Source: Pseudomonadota bacterium
GTDB taxonomy: Bacteria > Pseudomonadota > Gammaproteobacteria > Burkholderiales > SHXO01
Length of the DNA stretch: 34,787 nucleotides
Assembly (NCBI GenBank): GCA_023430065.1
Contig: JAEZCG010000048.1
Coordinates: forward strand, 1-34,787
Direction of reading: 5' to 3'
Part shown: one piece after another, positions 1 through 9,509 of the stretch
How the letters are laid out: each line of letters begins with the position of its first letter
Numbering within the stretch: the stretch's first letter is position 1
Notes under the pieces: model-generated
Told to the model about the DNA's origin: nothing
The model's database searches: none
The model's input: only the letters and a program-made list of their open reading frames with translations
Program-made: the position numbers and the translations under genes

Positions 1-83
1 CCGATGCGCGCGTGCAGGTGAACTTCCGCAGCAGCGGTCTGAAGTGGCTGGCACTGGAGTACGCCAAGCTCACCCCTGCGTAG
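1..83 (+). CDS. uvrD: 3' end of DNA helicase II UvrD (partial)
   Basis: Only the last 26 codons lie in the window, in the third frame, ending with TAG at 81-83. The visible tail reads RVQVNFRSSGLKWLALEYAKL, which matches the conserved C-terminal end of UvrD/PcrA helicases (E. coli UvrD ends with a similar RLQVAFQ-GIKWLVAAYARL pattern). UvrD is an ATP-driven 3'-5' helicase of nucleotide excision repair and mismatch repair. Its position near polA fits a common betaproteobacterial arrangement. No helicase motif is inside the window, so the call rests on the short tail plus context. It converges on the membrane-protein gene, with only 15 bases between them. Confidence 0.7.
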   Translation, partial: DARVQVNFRSSGLKWLALEYAKLTPA

Positions 84-98
84 GCTCGCGGTGCCGGG

Positions 99-827
99 TC
101 AGGCGCGCTCCGGCCGTGCGGTGAAGATGTCCCGGTAGGCGGTGTAGGCGGTCAGGATCGCCAACGGCACCCAGAACGCGAAGCCGATGAACACGAGCGC
201 CAGGGCCACCAGGAGCAGTGCCGACATCACTGCGCCATAGAGCAGAAACGGCAGGACGTTGACCGCACAGGCACGCATGCTCATCGCCATGGCGCGCCAG
301 GCGGGAACATCGTCGAGCATCACCAGCGCCGGCGCGAACCACATCGCCATGGCCAGCGGAACGAACAGCGCCGCGGCGGCGAGTATCGCAGTGCTGGCCC
401 TGTCCGCGGCCTCCGGTTCGATGCGCTCCGGATGACCTGCCTCGGTCGCCTCCATCACCTGGCGCAGCTCCTCGCCGCCCAGGGACAGGGCCACCCCGCG
501 TACCACGACGCTGCCGACCAGATAGACGCCACCCACTGTGACCAGCGGGGCAGCGTTCTCTCTGAATCCGCGGAACAGGTGCGCGATCTCGATTTCCTGC
601 CCCGCCTCGGTATCGCGCGCCGCCGCCATCAGGCCGGCGAGCAGGATCGGCGTGACCAGATAGAGGAGGTAGCCTCCCAGGACCGGCAGCATGGACAGCG
701 CCACGCCCGCCAACAGCATGATCAGGCTGAGCACGATCCACAGGATCGGATTGCGCCGGAACAGGGTGAAGGCCTCGGCAATCCAGCGCCACCCGCGCGC
801 GAACGGAACCCTCCGGATCAGGGGCAC
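99..827 (-). CDS. BPSS1780-type small integral membrane protein, function unknown
   Basis: This 242-residue protein is mostly hydrophobic. After a short amphipathic start (RGWRWIAEAFTLFRRNP, residues 11-27) come about five membrane segments, near residues 28-50, 52-70, 95-115, 148-168 and 195-230. The aromatic and basic N-terminus followed by paired helices is typical of the uncharacterised BPSS1780 family common in Betaproteobacteria. No catalytic motif is visible. The start is a GTG at 825-827, inside the end of thrB, giving a 10-base overlap without a clear Shine-Dalgarno sequence, so translation is probably coupled to thrB. It is the last gene of the LOG-thrB cluster. A role in threonine metabolism is not supported by anything in the sequence. 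Confidence 0.75.
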   Translation of the reverse strand: MPLIRRVPFARGWRWIAEAFTLFRRNPILWIVLSLIMLLAGVALSMLPVLGGYLLYLVTPILLAGLMAAARDTEAGQEIEIAHLFRGFRENAAPLVTVGGVYLVGSVVVRGVALSLGGEELRQVMEATEAGHPERIEPEAADRASTAILAAAALFVPLAMAMWFAPALVMLDDVPAWRAMAMSMRACAVNVLPFLLYGAVMSALLLVALALVFIGFAFWVPLAILTAYTAYRDIFTARPERA

Positions 828-1792
828 AGCAGTTCGGAGCCCGCCCCGCTGCGGGCGCGGGCGCGATGATGCAAGAGGATGCGGCGAAAACGCTCGGGGT
901 CGTGAGCGTGCGTCAGGTCACCCGGGCGCGGCAGGTGGAAGTCGTACAGCCGCGAGACCCAGAAGCGCAAGGCGCCGGCCTGGAGCATCGCCGGCCAGGC
1001 GAGGCGCTCCGCGTCGGTGAATGCACGCACCGCGCGGTACGCGCCGAGCAGCGCGGCAGCGCGCTCTGGATCGACCTCGCAATCGTCGGTGGTGCACCAG
1101 TCGTTGAGCGTGATCGCCACGTCGTAGACGAGCACGTCCACGCAGGCGAAGTAGAAGTCGATGAAGCCTCCCACCACCGGCGTACCGCTGGGGCTGTCGT
1201 GGAACAGGACGTTGTCGCGGAACAGGTCGGCGTGGATCACCCCGCGCGGAAGATCGTCGTGCCGATGCCCGGCCTGGTAGCGGATCTCGCTGCGCAGCAG
1301 CTCGGCGTCCTGCTCGTTCAGGAAGCGATACAGTTCCGGCGCGCAGGCGCCCCACCACTTGGGGCCCCGCAAATTGTCCAGATGGCCCCGGAAGGTCTGT
1401 CCCGCCAAGTGCATCTCGGCCAGCACCTCGCCCACGCGCGCGCAGTGCTCGGCGGTCGGCTCCATCTCCGGCTTGCCCTCGAGGAACGTGACGATCGTCG
1501 CCGGCTTGCCGTTGAGCTCTCCCAGGTAACGGTTGCGCAGGTTGGCGATCGGCTTGGGACAGGGCAGGCCGTGCGCGGACAAGTGCGCCATCAGGTCGAG
1601 GTAGAACGGCAGTTCGGAGGGTCGGAGCTTCTCGAACAGCGTCAGTACGTAGCGACCGTGCGTCGTGGTCACGAAGTAGTTCGTGTTCTCGATCCCGGCG
1701 AGGATGCCGCGCAGATCGGTGAGGACGCCGATCGAATAGTCCTTGAGCCAGGCGGACAGCTGCTCCGGCGTCACCGTGGTGAAGACCGACAT
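818..1792 (-). CDS. thrB: Homoserine kinase, type II (choline-kinase fold)
   Basis: This 324-residue cytoplasmic kinase phosphorylates homoserine to O-phosphohomoserine in threonine synthesis. It begins MSVFTTVTPEQLSAWL, typical of the ThrB2 type used by Betaproteobacteria and pseudomonads, and is unlike the GHMP-type ThrB of E. coli. The N-lobe carries GILAGIENTNYFV (about 29-41) and the TLFEKL strand. The catalytic loop is GVIHADLFRDNVLF (about 184-197; Asp base and Asn metal ligand), followed by the second metal-binding Asp in GGFIDFYFACVD. The length is normal for the family. The ATG at 1790-1792 lies 3 bases after the LOG gene's stop codon, so the two are cotranscribed. Its 3' end overlaps the membrane-protein gene. 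Confidence 0.95.
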   Translation of the reverse strand: MSVFTTVTPEQLSAWLKDYSIGVLTDLRGILAGIENTNYFVTTTHGRYVLTLFEKLRPSELPFYLDLMAHLSAHGLPCPKPIANLRNRYLGELNGKPATIVTFLEGKPEMEPTAEHCARVGEVLAEMHLAGQTFRGHLDNLRGPKWWGACAPELYRFLNEQDAELLRSEIRYQAGHRHDDLPRGVIHADLFRDNVLFHDSPSGTPVVGGFIDFYFACVDVLVYDVAITLNDWCTTDDCEVDPERAAALLGAYRAVRAFTDAERLAWPAMLQAGALRFWVSRLYDFHLPRPGDLTHAHDPERFRRILLHHRARARSGAGSELLCP

Positions 1793-1795
1793 CGG

Positions 1796-2545
1796 TTACA
1801 GGTTCAGGTGTGCCTCGCGCTCGCGCGCAGAAGGTTGGAAGCCGCGCTTCTCGTAGTGATCGAAGATGGCCTTGACCACCTCCTCGGGCCGGTCGACCAG
1901 CTGGATCAGATCGACGTCTTCAGGATCGATCATCTTCTCCGCCACCAGTGTGCCGCGAATCCAGTCCATCAGGCCGGACCAGTACGCACTGTGCACCAGG
2001 ATGATGGGCATGTGGCGAATCATACGTGTTTGGACGAGGGTGAGCGCCTCCATCAGTTCGTCCAGTGTGCCGAACCCACCCGGCATGACCACGTAGGCCG
2101 AGGCGAACTTGACGAACATCACCTTGCGCGCGAAGAAGTGGCGGAACGACTGGCTGACGTCCTGGTAGGCGTTCGTCTGCTGCTCGTGCGGCAGCTGGAT
2201 GTTCAGCCCCACCGACAACGATCGCCCGTGGTAGGCGCCCTTGTTGGCCGCTTCCATCAGACCGGGACCGCCTCCCGATATCACGGTGAAGCCGGCATCG
2301 GAGAGCTCGCGCGCGATCTGCTCGGTCAGTTGGTAGTAGGGATGGTCGGGCGGCGTGCGCGCGCTGCCGAAGATGCTGACGGCAGGGCGAATGCCGTTGA
2401 GCCGTTCGGTTGCTTCGGCGAATTCTGCGATAATCGCGAACACTCGCCACGCCTCTCTGCCGGCCCACGGCTTCTCGATGAGTTCTGGGGCCAACAGGGG
2501 CGGAATTTTCTCTGCAGGGTCCATAGTCGCTGATGTCGTATTCAT
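1796..2545 (-). CDS. LOG-family nucleoside 5'-monophosphate phosphoribohydrolase (TIGR00730 type)
   Basis: This is a 249-residue Rossmann-fold protein. It shows SIFGSAR near residue 57, SGGGPGLMEAANKGA (about 90-104) and the family's signature PGGFGTLDELME (about 155-166), which carries the catalytic Glu and nucleotide-binding glycines of LOG proteins. Family members cleave the N-glycosidic bond of AMP or cytokinin ribotides to give a base and ribose 5-phosphate. They are often misannotated as lysine decarboxylases. The 50-residue extension before the first strand is common in proteobacterial members. Start choice is uncertain: ATG at 2543-2545 or an in-frame ATG at 2522-2524, neither with a strong Shine-Dalgarno. 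It is divergent from polA and is the first gene of the cluster with thrB. Confidence 0.88.
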   Translation of the reverse strand: MNTTSATMDPAEKIPPLLAPELIEKPWAGREAWRVFAIIAEFAEATERLNGIRPAVSIFGSARTPPDHPYYQLTEQIARELSDAGFTVISGGGPGLMEAANKGAYHGRSLSVGLNIQLPHEQQTNAYQDVSQSFRHFFARKVMFVKFASAYVVMPGGFGTLDELMEALTLVQTRMIRHMPIILVHSAYWSGLMDWIRGTLVAEKMIDPEDVDLIQLVDRPEEVVKAIFDHYEKRGFQPSAREREAHLNL

Positions 2546-2581
2546 CGCGGCCGGCGGAGCAAGGCTTCGCGCCCTGCGTCG

Positions 2582-2601
2582 GCGGGCCGGTCAGGGCCCG
2601 C
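2582..2601 (+). other. Short inverted repeat in the polA leader
   Basis: A 7-bp perfect inverted repeat (GCGGGCC and GGCCCGC with a 6-base loop) lies in the 88-base gap between the divergent LOG gene and polA, 32 bases before the polA ATG. It has no T-run, so it is not a terminator. It could be a leader hairpin or only a chance GC-rich repeat. Confidence 0.3.
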
Positions 2602-2633
2602 GAGCATTTATCGCGCCCACGCGCCTGCCCACG

Positions 2634-5342
2634 ATGAAGACTCTAGTGTTGGTCGACGCCTCGTCCTATCTCTACCGGGCATTCCACGCATTGCCCGATC
2701 TGCGCAACAAGGCGGGGGAACCGACCGGCGCCATCTACGGTGTCCTCAACATGCTGCGGCGCCTGCACAAGGACGTGGCGGCGGATTATAGCGCGTGCAT
2801 ATTCGACGCCAAAGGCCGCACGTTCCGCGACGAACTCTTCGACCGCTACAAGGCCAACCGGCCTCCGATGCCCGACGATCTCGGTGCACAGGTCGCCCCG
2901 CTGCAAGAGTGCATCCGCGCCATGGGATGGCCGCTGCTGGAGGTGCCGGGGGTCGAAGCCGACGACGTCATCGGCACGCTCGCCGCGCGCGCCTGCAGGG
3001 CCGGCATGCGCACCGTCATCTCCTCCGGCGACAAGGACCTGACGCAGCTGGTGAACGGCTCGGTGACCATGGTCAACACCATGTCCAACGAGACATTCGA
3101 CGAGGCCGGCGTGCAGGCCAAGTTCGGCGTGCGGCCGGATCAGATCGTGGACTACCTGACCCTGATCGGCGACAGCGTGGACAACATCCCCGGAGTCGAC
3201 AAGGTCGGTCCGAAGACCGCGGTCAAACTCTTGCAGCAGTATGGCACCCTGGACAACCTGTTGCGCCACGCGGACGAGGTCGGCGGTGCGGTGGGCGAAA
3301 ATCTGCGCAGGGCGCTGTCATGGCTGCCAACCGCACGTGCGCTGCTCACGGTGAAGTGCGACGTCGACCTCCCCGACGGCTTCGAGTACATGGCGCACAT
3401 CGAACCGGATCGCGAACGGCTCGCCGCCCTGTATGCCCGCTTCGAGTTCAAGACATGGTTGCGGGAGTTGCACAGCGCGGGCAATGCGGGCGCGGCGGCA
3501 TCGCCGGCCGCCGCACTGCCGCCGGCCTCACCGCGGGAGCGCACCTACGAGAGCGTTCTCGCGCCGGCTCAGCTGGATGCGTGGATCGAGCGCCTGCAGC
3601 GTGCCGAGCTGGCCTGCGTGGACACCGAGACCACCGGGCTGGATCCGCACAACGCGCGCCTGGTGGGAATCGCCTTGTCGGTCGAACACGACCGCGCCTG
3701 CTACATTCCGCTCGCGCACAGCTACGCCGGCGCGCCGGCGCAACTGCCCTTCGAGGACGTGCTCGCGCGCCTGCGCGCCTGGCTGGAGGATCCGGCGCGC
3801 CCGAAGGTTGCGCAGAACGCGAAATACGATACGCACATCTTCGCCAACCATGGCGTTCGCCTGCGCGGGGTCGCCCACGACACCTGTGTGCAGTCCTACG
3901 TGCTGGAGAGCCACAAGCCGCACGACATGGACAGCCTGGCGCACCGGCACCTGGGCCTGAAGACCATCACCTTCGAGGAAGTGGCCGGCAAGGGGGCCGC
4001 GCAGATCGGGTTCGACCAGGTCGGCATCGAGCGCGCAACGGAATACTCGGCGGAGGATGCCGATGTCACCCTCCAGCTGCACGCCGCGCTCCATCCGCAG
4101 ATCCTGGCGCACGAGAGCCTGCGCTTCGTCTACGAGCGCATCGAGATGCCCGTGATGGACGTGCTGTACGAGATGGAGCGCGCCGGCGTGCTGATCGACA
4201 CGTCCTTGCTCGCCCGCCATAGCCATGAACTGGGCAGGCGCCTGCTCGACATCGAGCAGCAGGCGAAGGAGGTGGCCGGCCAGCCGTTCAACCTCAACTC
4301 CCCGAAGCAGATCCAGGAAATCCTGTTCGATCGCCACAAGCTGCCGGTGATCAAGAAGACCCCGAGCGGGCAGCCCTCGACCGACGAGGACGTACTCGAG
4401 CAGCTGGCGCTCGACTATCCGCTCGCGCGACTGATCCTCGACTACCGCGCCATGTCGAAGCTCAAGTCCACCTACACCGACAAGCTGCCGCGCATGGTCA
4501 ATGCGCGCACGGGACGCGTGCACACCACCTTCAACCAGACCACCGCCGTGACGGGCAGGCTGTCGAGCAACGATCCGAACCTGCAGAACATCCCGATCCG
4601 CAACGCCGAGGGCCGCCGCATTCGCGAGGCCTTCGTCGCCGCGCCGGGTTGTCAGCTCGTCTCGGCCGACTATTCCCAGGTGGAACTGCGCATCATGGCG
4701 CACCTTTCGCGCGACGAGACGCTGCTGGAGGCTTTCCGTTCCGGCGAGGACGTCCACCGGCGCACGGCGACCGAAATCTTCGGACTGGAGCCGGGGGCGG
4801 TGACCAGCGAGCAGCGGCGCTATGCAAAGACGATCAACTTTGGCCTCATCTACGGCATGTCCGCATTCGGCCTTGCCTCGCAGCTGGGCATCGAACGCTC
4901 TGCGGCGCAACAGTACATGGAGCGCTACTTCGCGCGCTATCCAGGCGTGAAGCAGTACATGGACGCGACCCGGCAGTCCGCGCGCGAGCGCGGCTACGTC
5001 GAGACCGTATTCGGCCGGCGCCTCTACATGCCCGACATCAATGCCTCGAACAACCAACGTCGCATGGGCGCCGAACGCGCCGCCATCAACGCACCGATGC
5101 AAGGCACCGCCGCCGATCTGATCAAGCTCGCGATGCTCGCGGTGCACGGCTGGCTGCGCGCGGAGAATCTGCGCGCGCGGCTCATCCTGCAGGTGCACGA
5201 CGAACTCGTGCTCGAAGTGCCCGAACCGGAACTCGAGCGCGTGCGCGAACGCGTGCCGGCGTTGATGGCAGGCGTGGCCTCGCTGGACGTGCCGCTGTTG
5301 GTTGACACCGGCGTCGGTCCCAACTGGGACCGGGCGCACTGA
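2634..5342 (+). CDS. polA: DNA polymerase I
   Basis: This 902-residue enzyme of repair and Okazaki-fragment maturation has three intact domains. The 5'-3' nuclease (1 to about 290) starts MKTLVLVDASSYLYRAFHAL and has acidic clusters such as VEADDVIGTL and SSGDKDL. The 3'-5' proofreading domain (about 320-510) retains the DxE motif in CVDTETTGLD, so proofreading should work. The polymerase domain has motif A (SADYSQVELRIMAHLSRD), motif B (RRYAKTINFGLIYGMSAFG) and motif C (LQVHDELVLEV). The open frame extends upstream to 2355, but that part overlaps the LOG gene antisense. The ATG at 2634 gives the family-standard N-terminus. It converges on msbA with a 22-base gap. Confidence 0.97.
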   Translation: MKTLVLVDASSYLYRAFHALPDLRNKAGEPTGAIYGVLNMLRRLHKDVAADYSACIFDAKGRTFRDELFDRYKANRPPMPDDLGAQVAPLQECIRAMGWPLLEVPGVEADDVIGTLAARACRAGMRTVISSGDKDLTQLVNGSVTMVNTMSNETFDEAGVQAKFGVRPDQIVDYLTLIGDSVDNIPGVDKVGPKTAVKLLQQYGTLDNLLRHADEVGGAVGENLRRALSWLPTARALLTVKCDVDLPDGFEYMAHIEPDRERLAALYARFEFKTWLRELHSAGNAGAAASPAAALPPASPRERTYESVLAPAQLDAWIERLQRAELACVDTETTGLDPHNARLVGIALSVEHDRACYIPLAHSYAGAPAQLPFEDVLARLRAWLEDPARPKVAQNAKYDTHIFANHGVRLRGVAHDTCVQSYVLESHKPHDMDSLAHRHLGLKTITFEEVAGKGAAQIGFDQVGIERATEYSAEDADVTLQLHAALHPQILAHESLRFVYERIEMPVMDVLYEMERAGVLIDTSLLARHSHELGRRLLDIEQQAKEVAGQPFNLNSPKQIQEILFDRHKLPVIKKTPSGQPSTDEDVLEQLALDYPLARLILDYRAMSKLKSTYTDKLPRMVNARTGRVHTTFNQTTAVTGRLSSNDPNLQNIPIRNAEGRRIREAFVAAPGCQLVSADYSQVELRIMAHLSRDETLLEAFRSGEDVHRRTATEIFGLEPGAVTSEQRRYAKTINFGLIYGMSAFGLASQLGIERSAAQQYMERYFARYPGVKQYMDATRQSARERGYVETVFGRRLYMPDINASNNQRRMGAERAAINAPMQGTAADLIKLAMLAVHGWLRAENLRARLILQVHDELVLEVPEPELERVRERVPALMAGVASLDVPLLVDTGVGPNWDRAH

Positions 5343-5364
5343 GCGCGCTGCGCACGCGCAGCGA

Positions 5365-7101
5365 CTAGGCGGGCTGGGTAGAAAACTGCAGTCGATGCAG
5401 ACGCGCGTAGATGCCGTCGCGTTCGATCAGTTCCGCGTGCTTTCCGGTCTCCACGATGCGTCCGCGCTCCATGACCAGGATTCGATCGGCCCGCTCGATG
5501 GTGGACAAGCGATGGGCGATCACGATCGTGGTGCGTCCCTGCATGAGCGCGTCCAGCCCGGCCTGGACGTGGCGCTCCGATTCGGAATCGAGCGCGGAGG
5601 TCGCCTCGTCGAGGATCAGAATCGGCGCGTTCTTGAGGAGCGTGCGGGCGATCGCCAGCCGCTGACGCTGGCCGCCCGATAGCTTCACGCCGTTCTCGCC
5701 GACCATGGTGTCCAACCCTTCCGGCAATCCCTGAATGAACTCCCACGCGTGCGCCGCGCGGGCGGCCGCGACGATCTCCGCCGCCGACGCGTCGGCCTTG
5801 GCGCCGTAGGCGATGTTGGCCGCGATCGTATCGTTGAACAGGGTCACGTCCTGACTCACCAGACCGACGTTGGCGCGCAGGCTGCTCAGTCGCACGTCCT
5901 CCAGATCGTGGCCGTCGATGCAGATACGGCCCGAGTCGGGATGGAAGAAGCGCGGAATCAGGTTGGCCAGCGTGGTCTTGCCGCTCCCCGACGCACCGAC
6001 CAGCGCGACCGTTTCGCCGGGCTTGACGTGTAGCGTCACGTGCTCGAGCGCGTCGCGTTCCGCACCCGGATAGCGGAAGGTCACCTGCTCCAGGAGCAGG
6101 TCGCCGCGCGCGCGGTCGAGTTCGACGCTGCCCCGGTCATCCTCCGGCTTCTCGTCGATCAGGCCGAAGACGCTCTCCGCCGCCGAGAGCCCGCGCTGGA
6201 GTTGCTCGCTCACCCCGGTGAGGCGCTTCAGCGGCGCCAGCACCAGCAGCATGGCCGCGATGAACGAGACGAAGCCTCCCACCGTGGTCCGGTCGGCCTG
6301 CACGTCGAGCGTCACGCGGTAGATGACGATGGCCACGGCGATCGAGGCGAACACCTGCACCAGCGGTACGTTGAGTGCGGCGGCGGCCTGTTCCTTGAGC
6401 AGGAACTGGCGCACGCGGTTGATCGCCTTCTCGAAGCGTCCCTGCTCGTAATCCTGCCCGCCGAAAATCTTCACCACCTTCTGGCCCTCGATGCTCTCCT
6501 GGAGCACCTGGGTGACGTCGCCCACGGCACGCTGCGTCTGCCGGGTGAGCCCGCGCAACCGGCGATTGAACAGGCGCACCATGAATGCGATCGGTGGGAT
6601 CGTCACGAAGGTAATGAGAGTGAGCTCCCAGTTCAGCCAGAACAGGTAGCCGAGCAGGCCGGCGACAGTGATGGCATCGCGTACCAGGATGGTCAGCACG
6701 GTGGTGACGGCGGAAGAGACCTGCGTGACATCGAAGGTGTACTTGGAGATGAGCTTGCCGCTCATGACCTCGCCGTAGAAGGCCTGCGGAAGTGTCAGCA
6801 TCCTGGCGAACATCTGGCGTCGCAGGTCCTGCACCACGCGCTGCCCCACATAGGCGCTGGCGTAGGCGCCCATGAACATGCCCAGGCCGCGCACCAGGAA
6901 CAGGATCACGATGACGTAAGGGACCCAACGCATGAACTGCGGATCGCGCGCGACGAAGGTGCCGTCGAGAAAGGGCTTGGCGGCGGCGGGCAGCGCCACC
7001 TCGGTGGCGGCCGAGATCGCCATCCCCAGCACCGATAGCGCGAAAATGCCACGGTACGGCTTGACGTAACGCAGCAGGCGCCGGTAGAGGCCGCCGTTCA
7101 T
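5365..7101 (-). CDS. msbA: Lipid A export ABC transporter, ATP-binding/permease protein MsbA
   Basis: This 578-residue half-transporter flips lipid A-core across the inner membrane as a homodimer. Six transmembrane helices fill roughly residues 15-310. The ATPase domain follows, with Walker A GASGSGKTT, Q-loop LVSQDVTLFNDTI, signature LSGGQRQRLAIART, Walker B ILILDEATSALD and H-loop IVIAHRLST, all canonical. Length and the start NGGLYRRLLRYVKPYR fit MsbA better than general multidrug exporters. I chose ATG 7099-7101. An in-frame GTG six codons upstream (7117-7119) is possible, but no Shine-Dalgarno favours it. It ends convergently with polA. No lipid A gene such as lpxK is next to it here. 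Confidence 0.93.
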   Translation of the reverse strand: MNGGLYRRLLRYVKPYRGIFALSVLGMAISAATEVALPAAAKPFLDGTFVARDPQFMRWVPYVIVILFLVRGLGMFMGAYASAYVGQRVVQDLRRQMFARMLTLPQAFYGEVMSGKLISKYTFDVTQVSSAVTTVLTILVRDAITVAGLLGYLFWLNWELTLITFVTIPPIAFMVRLFNRRLRGLTRQTQRAVGDVTQVLQESIEGQKVVKIFGGQDYEQGRFEKAINRVRQFLLKEQAAAALNVPLVQVFASIAVAIVIYRVTLDVQADRTTVGGFVSFIAAMLLVLAPLKRLTGVSEQLQRGLSAAESVFGLIDEKPEDDRGSVELDRARGDLLLEQVTFRYPGAERDALEHVTLHVKPGETVALVGASGSGKTTLANLIPRFFHPDSGRICIDGHDLEDVRLSSLRANVGLVSQDVTLFNDTIAANIAYGAKADASAAEIVAAARAAHAWEFIQGLPEGLDTMVGENGVKLSGGQRQRLAIARTLLKNAPILILDEATSALDSESERHVQAGLDALMQGRTTIVIAHRLSTIERADRILVMERGRIVETGKHAELIERDGIYARLHRLQFSTQPA

Positions 7102-7236
7102 GGCAGGGCACTGTGCCACATGCAGGCGCGCAGCAGGTAGGAGAACGCGGGGCGGGATCGGCGGCGGGTCACGAGCGAGGCCAAGCCTGGACGGGCAGGC
7201 GAAGTGTACCCCGTCCCCGCGGTACCTCCGCAGCCC

Positions 7237-8676
7237 TCAGCCGAAGTTGACCATCACGTGGCGCACGGCGGTGTAGTCCTCCAAACCGAACAGGGACAAA
7301 TCCTTGCCATACCCCGACATCTTCACGCCCCCATGGGGCATCTCGTTGACCAGGGTGAAGTGGGTGTTGATCCAGGTACAGCCGTACTCGAGCTGCGCTG
7401 CGGCTTTCATGGCCTTGCCGACGTCCGTGGTCCACACCGACGAGGCCAGCCCATAGTCGGAATCGTTGGCCCATTCGATGGCCTGGTCCGCATCCGAGAA
7501 ACGGGTGACCGATACGACCGGTCCGAATACCTCCTTGCGTACGATCTCGTCGCCCTGCATCGCGCCTGCCAGCAAGGTGGGCTCGAAGAAGAAACCGCCG
7601 CCCGAAGCAGACCTTCCGCCGGTGATCACTTCGATGTGCCGCAGCGATGCGGCGCGTTCGACGTAACCGGCCACGCGGTCCCGGTGAACGGCGCTGATGA
7701 GCGGTCCGATCTCGCTGTCCTCCCGCTCCGGCAGTCCGGACCGGATCGAGGCCACCGCGGAGCCCAAGTCGGCCACGAGCTTGTCGTAGATCCCGGCTCC
7801 GGCGTAGACGCGGCAGGCGGCCGTGCAGTCCTGCCCTGCGTTGTAGAAGCCGGCCATGCGGATGCCTGCGACCACTGCCTCGAGGTCTGCATCGTCGAAC
7901 ACGATGACCGGCGCCTTCCCGCCCAGCTCGAGATGCGTGCGCTTCAGGCTCGCGGCCGCGGCCTCGATGACCTTCTGCCCCGTGCCGACGCTACCCGTCA
8001 CCGAGATCATGCGCACGCCGGCATGGTTGATGAGGGAGGAACCCACGCTCGGACCGCGCCCCGTCACGACGTTCAATACGCCCGGGGGCAGCAGTTCCGC
8101 GCAGATTCCTGCAAGCTTCAGAAGCGTGAGCGGGGTCTGTTCCGAAGGCTTGATGACGACGGTGTTCCCGGCAGCCAGCGCCGGCGCGAGCTTCCATGCC
8201 GCCATCATGAGCGGATAATTCCACGGCGCAATCTGCGCGATGACGCCGATCGGATCCCGGCGAATCATGCTGGTGTGACCGGGGAGGTACTCGTCTGTGT
8301 TGCTGCCCGGCAGGCAACGCGCCGCACCGGCGAAGAAGCGAAAGCAATCGACGATCGCCGGGAGTTCATCGTTGAGCACCCGCGCACGCGGCTTGCCGCA
8401 ATTGAGCGATTCCAATTCCGCGAACTCGGCGGATGCCTGCTCGATACGGTCTGCCAGCTTGAGCAACAGCAGCGAACGCTCCTGCGGCGTGGTCTGGCCC
8501 CAGCGCTTGAACGCCTTGCGGGCAGCTGTCACCGCCGTATCGACCTGCTGCGGGCCCGCCTCGCGCATGCCGACGATGCGCTCACCGGTGGCGGGGTTGA
8601 CGAGCGCTTCCTCGGCACCCTCTCCACTTACGAACTTGCCGTCGATGAACTGTCTGGTCAGGTCGGCATGCAGCAT
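7237..8676 (-). CDS. patD: Gamma-aminobutyraldehyde dehydrogenase (PatD/YdcW type)
   Basis: This 479-residue NAD-dependent aldehyde dehydrogenase would oxidise 4-aminobutanal, from putrescine transamination or oxidation, to GABA. It has the oxyanion Asn in PWNYP (153), cofactor-site VTGSVGTG (227-233 region), the general base Glu250 in LELGGK and the catalytic Cys284 in [13 protein letters not shown]. The [11 protein letters not shown] block and the C-terminal [13 protein letters not shown] and [12 protein letters not shown] stretches closely resemble E. coli PatD. The ATG at 8674-8676 has a good Shine-Dalgarno (GAGGAG, six bases before). It is the last gene of the ydcSTUV-patD operon, 17 bases after ydcV. 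Substrate is inferred from family and operon. The 135 bases between it and msbA hold no gene I can see. Confidence 0.92.
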   Translation of the reverse strand: MLHADLTRQFIDGKFVSGEGAEEALVNPATGERIVGMREAGPQQVDTAVTAARKAFKRWGQTTPQERSLLLLKLADRIEQASAEFAELESLNCGKPRARVLNDELPAIVDCFRFFAGAARCLPGSNTDEYLPGHTSMIRRDPIGVIAQIAPWNYPLMMAAWKLAPALAAGNTVVIKPSEQTPLTLLKLAGICAELLPPGVLNVVTGRGPSVGSSLINHAGVRMISVTGSVGTGQKVIEAAAASLKRTHLELGGKAPVIVFDDADLEAVVAGIRMAGFYNAGQDCTAACRVYAGAGIYDKLVADLGSAVASIRSGLPEREDSEIGPLISAVHRDRVAGYVERAASLRHIEVITGGRSASGGGFFFEPTLLAGAMQGDEIVRKEVFGPVVSVTRFSDADQAIEWANDSDYGLASSVWTTDVGKAMKAAAQLEYGCTWINTHFTLVNEMPHGGVKMSGYGKDLSLFGLEDYTAVRHVMVNFG

Positions 8677-8693
8677 GATGATCTCCTCTTGGT

Positions 8694-9509
8694 TCACTTG
8701 CCGCTTCCCGCCGCCTCGTGTGTGTCGCGCGTGAGGTGGAAGGCAAGCAGGATGGGAACGAACGTGACGACGATGACGAACACCGCGACCACATTGGTGA
8801 CCGGTCTCTGGCGCGGACGCACCAGTTCGGTCAGCATCCAGATCGGCAGCGTACTCTGCTGCCCCGCGGTGAAGGTGGTGACGATTACCTCGTCGAAAGA
8901 TAGCGCGAAGGCGAGCATCCCCCCCGCCAGCAGTGCCGTGGCGATGTTGGGAAGAATCACGTGGCGGAACGTCTGGAAGCCGTTCGCGCCGAGATCCATG
9001 CTCGCCTCGATCTGATTTAACGCCGAGCGGCGGAAGCGCGCCAGCACATTGTTGTAGACGACCACGATGCAGAAGGTCGCATGGCCGACGACGATGGTCC
9101 AGAAGCTGAACGGGATGTCGAGCAGCCCGAGCGCGCTGCGCAGGCTGATCCCGGTGATGATGCCGGGCAGGGCAATGGGCAGGATCAACAGCAGGGAGAT
9201 GGCCTCGCGCCCGAAGAAGCGGGAACGCCACACCGCCGCGGCGGCCAGCGTACCAAGCACCATGGCCGTCAACGTCGAGACCGTCGCCACCTGGAGCGAG
9301 AGCCACAGCGCATCGCGGATGTCCTGGCGTTGCATGGCGATCGCGAACCATTTCGTCGTCAGCCCCGGCGGAGGGAACACGAAGGTTTTCGCGTCGGTGC
9401 TGAAGGCGTAGAGGACGATGAATGCAAGCGGCACGTGCAGGAAGGCGATCGTGACGACCGCGGCCGCGCGCAGCGGCCATCCCGCCCTCGGCGGCGCGCT
9501 AGAGCGCAT
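8694..9509 (-). CDS. ydcV: Polyamine-type ABC transporter permease (YdcV/PotC-like)
   Basis: This is a 271-residue inner-membrane permease with about six helices: one near residues 12-35, a cluster from about 65 to 175, and two in the last 80 residues. The EAA loop that contacts the ATPase is visible as [25 protein letters not shown], with the family's conserved Glu-Ala and Gly. Short basic N-terminus and overall size fit the PotC/PotI/YdcV group. The ATG at 9507-9509 is preferred over an upstream start at 9536 because it gives the usual N-terminus and overlaps the ydcU stop by only 11 bases, implying coupling. It pairs with YdcU to form the membrane channel of the importer encoded by this operon. 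Confidence 0.9.
   Translation of the reverse strand: MRSSAPPRAGWPLRAAAVVTIAFLHVPLAFIVLYAFSTDAKTFVFPPPGLTTKWFAIAMQRQDIRDALWLSLQVATVSTLTAMVLGTLAAAAVWRSRFFGREAISLLLILPIALPGIITGISLRSALGLLDIPFSFWTIVVGHATFCIVVVYNNVLARFRRSALNQIEASMDLGANGFQTFRHVILPNIATALLAGGMLAFALSFDEVIVTTFTAGQQSTLPIWMLTELVRPRQRPVTNVVAVFVIVVTFVPILLAFHLTRDTHEAAGSGK

Noticed and set aside
866..2533. Long plus-strand open frame opposite thrB and the LOG gene
   Set aside because: It is antisense to two genes with clear family motifs, has a low-complexity Arg/Val/Gln/His-rich composition typical of GC-rich shadow frames, and shows no recognisable domain.
2602..2633. Promoter of polA around the TTTATC sequence
   Set aside because: There is a -10-like element but no acceptable -35 at 16-18 bases. 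The same bases read GATAAA on the other strand, so direction cannot be decided.
3528..5339. 603-residue open frame antisense to polA
   Set aside because: The polA frame carries all polymerase and nuclease motifs. The antisense frame is His/Arg/Val-rich shadow sequence.
5345..5361. Hairpin between polA and msbA as a bidirectional terminator
   Set aside because: GCTGCG/CGCAGC gives only a six-base stem and no T-run follows on either strand.
7102..7236. Possible small gene or promoter between patD and msbA
   Set aside because: The 101-residue minus-strand frame ending at 7169 is a shadow of patD. A TACACT element exists but lacks a matching -35. Nothing firm is visible.
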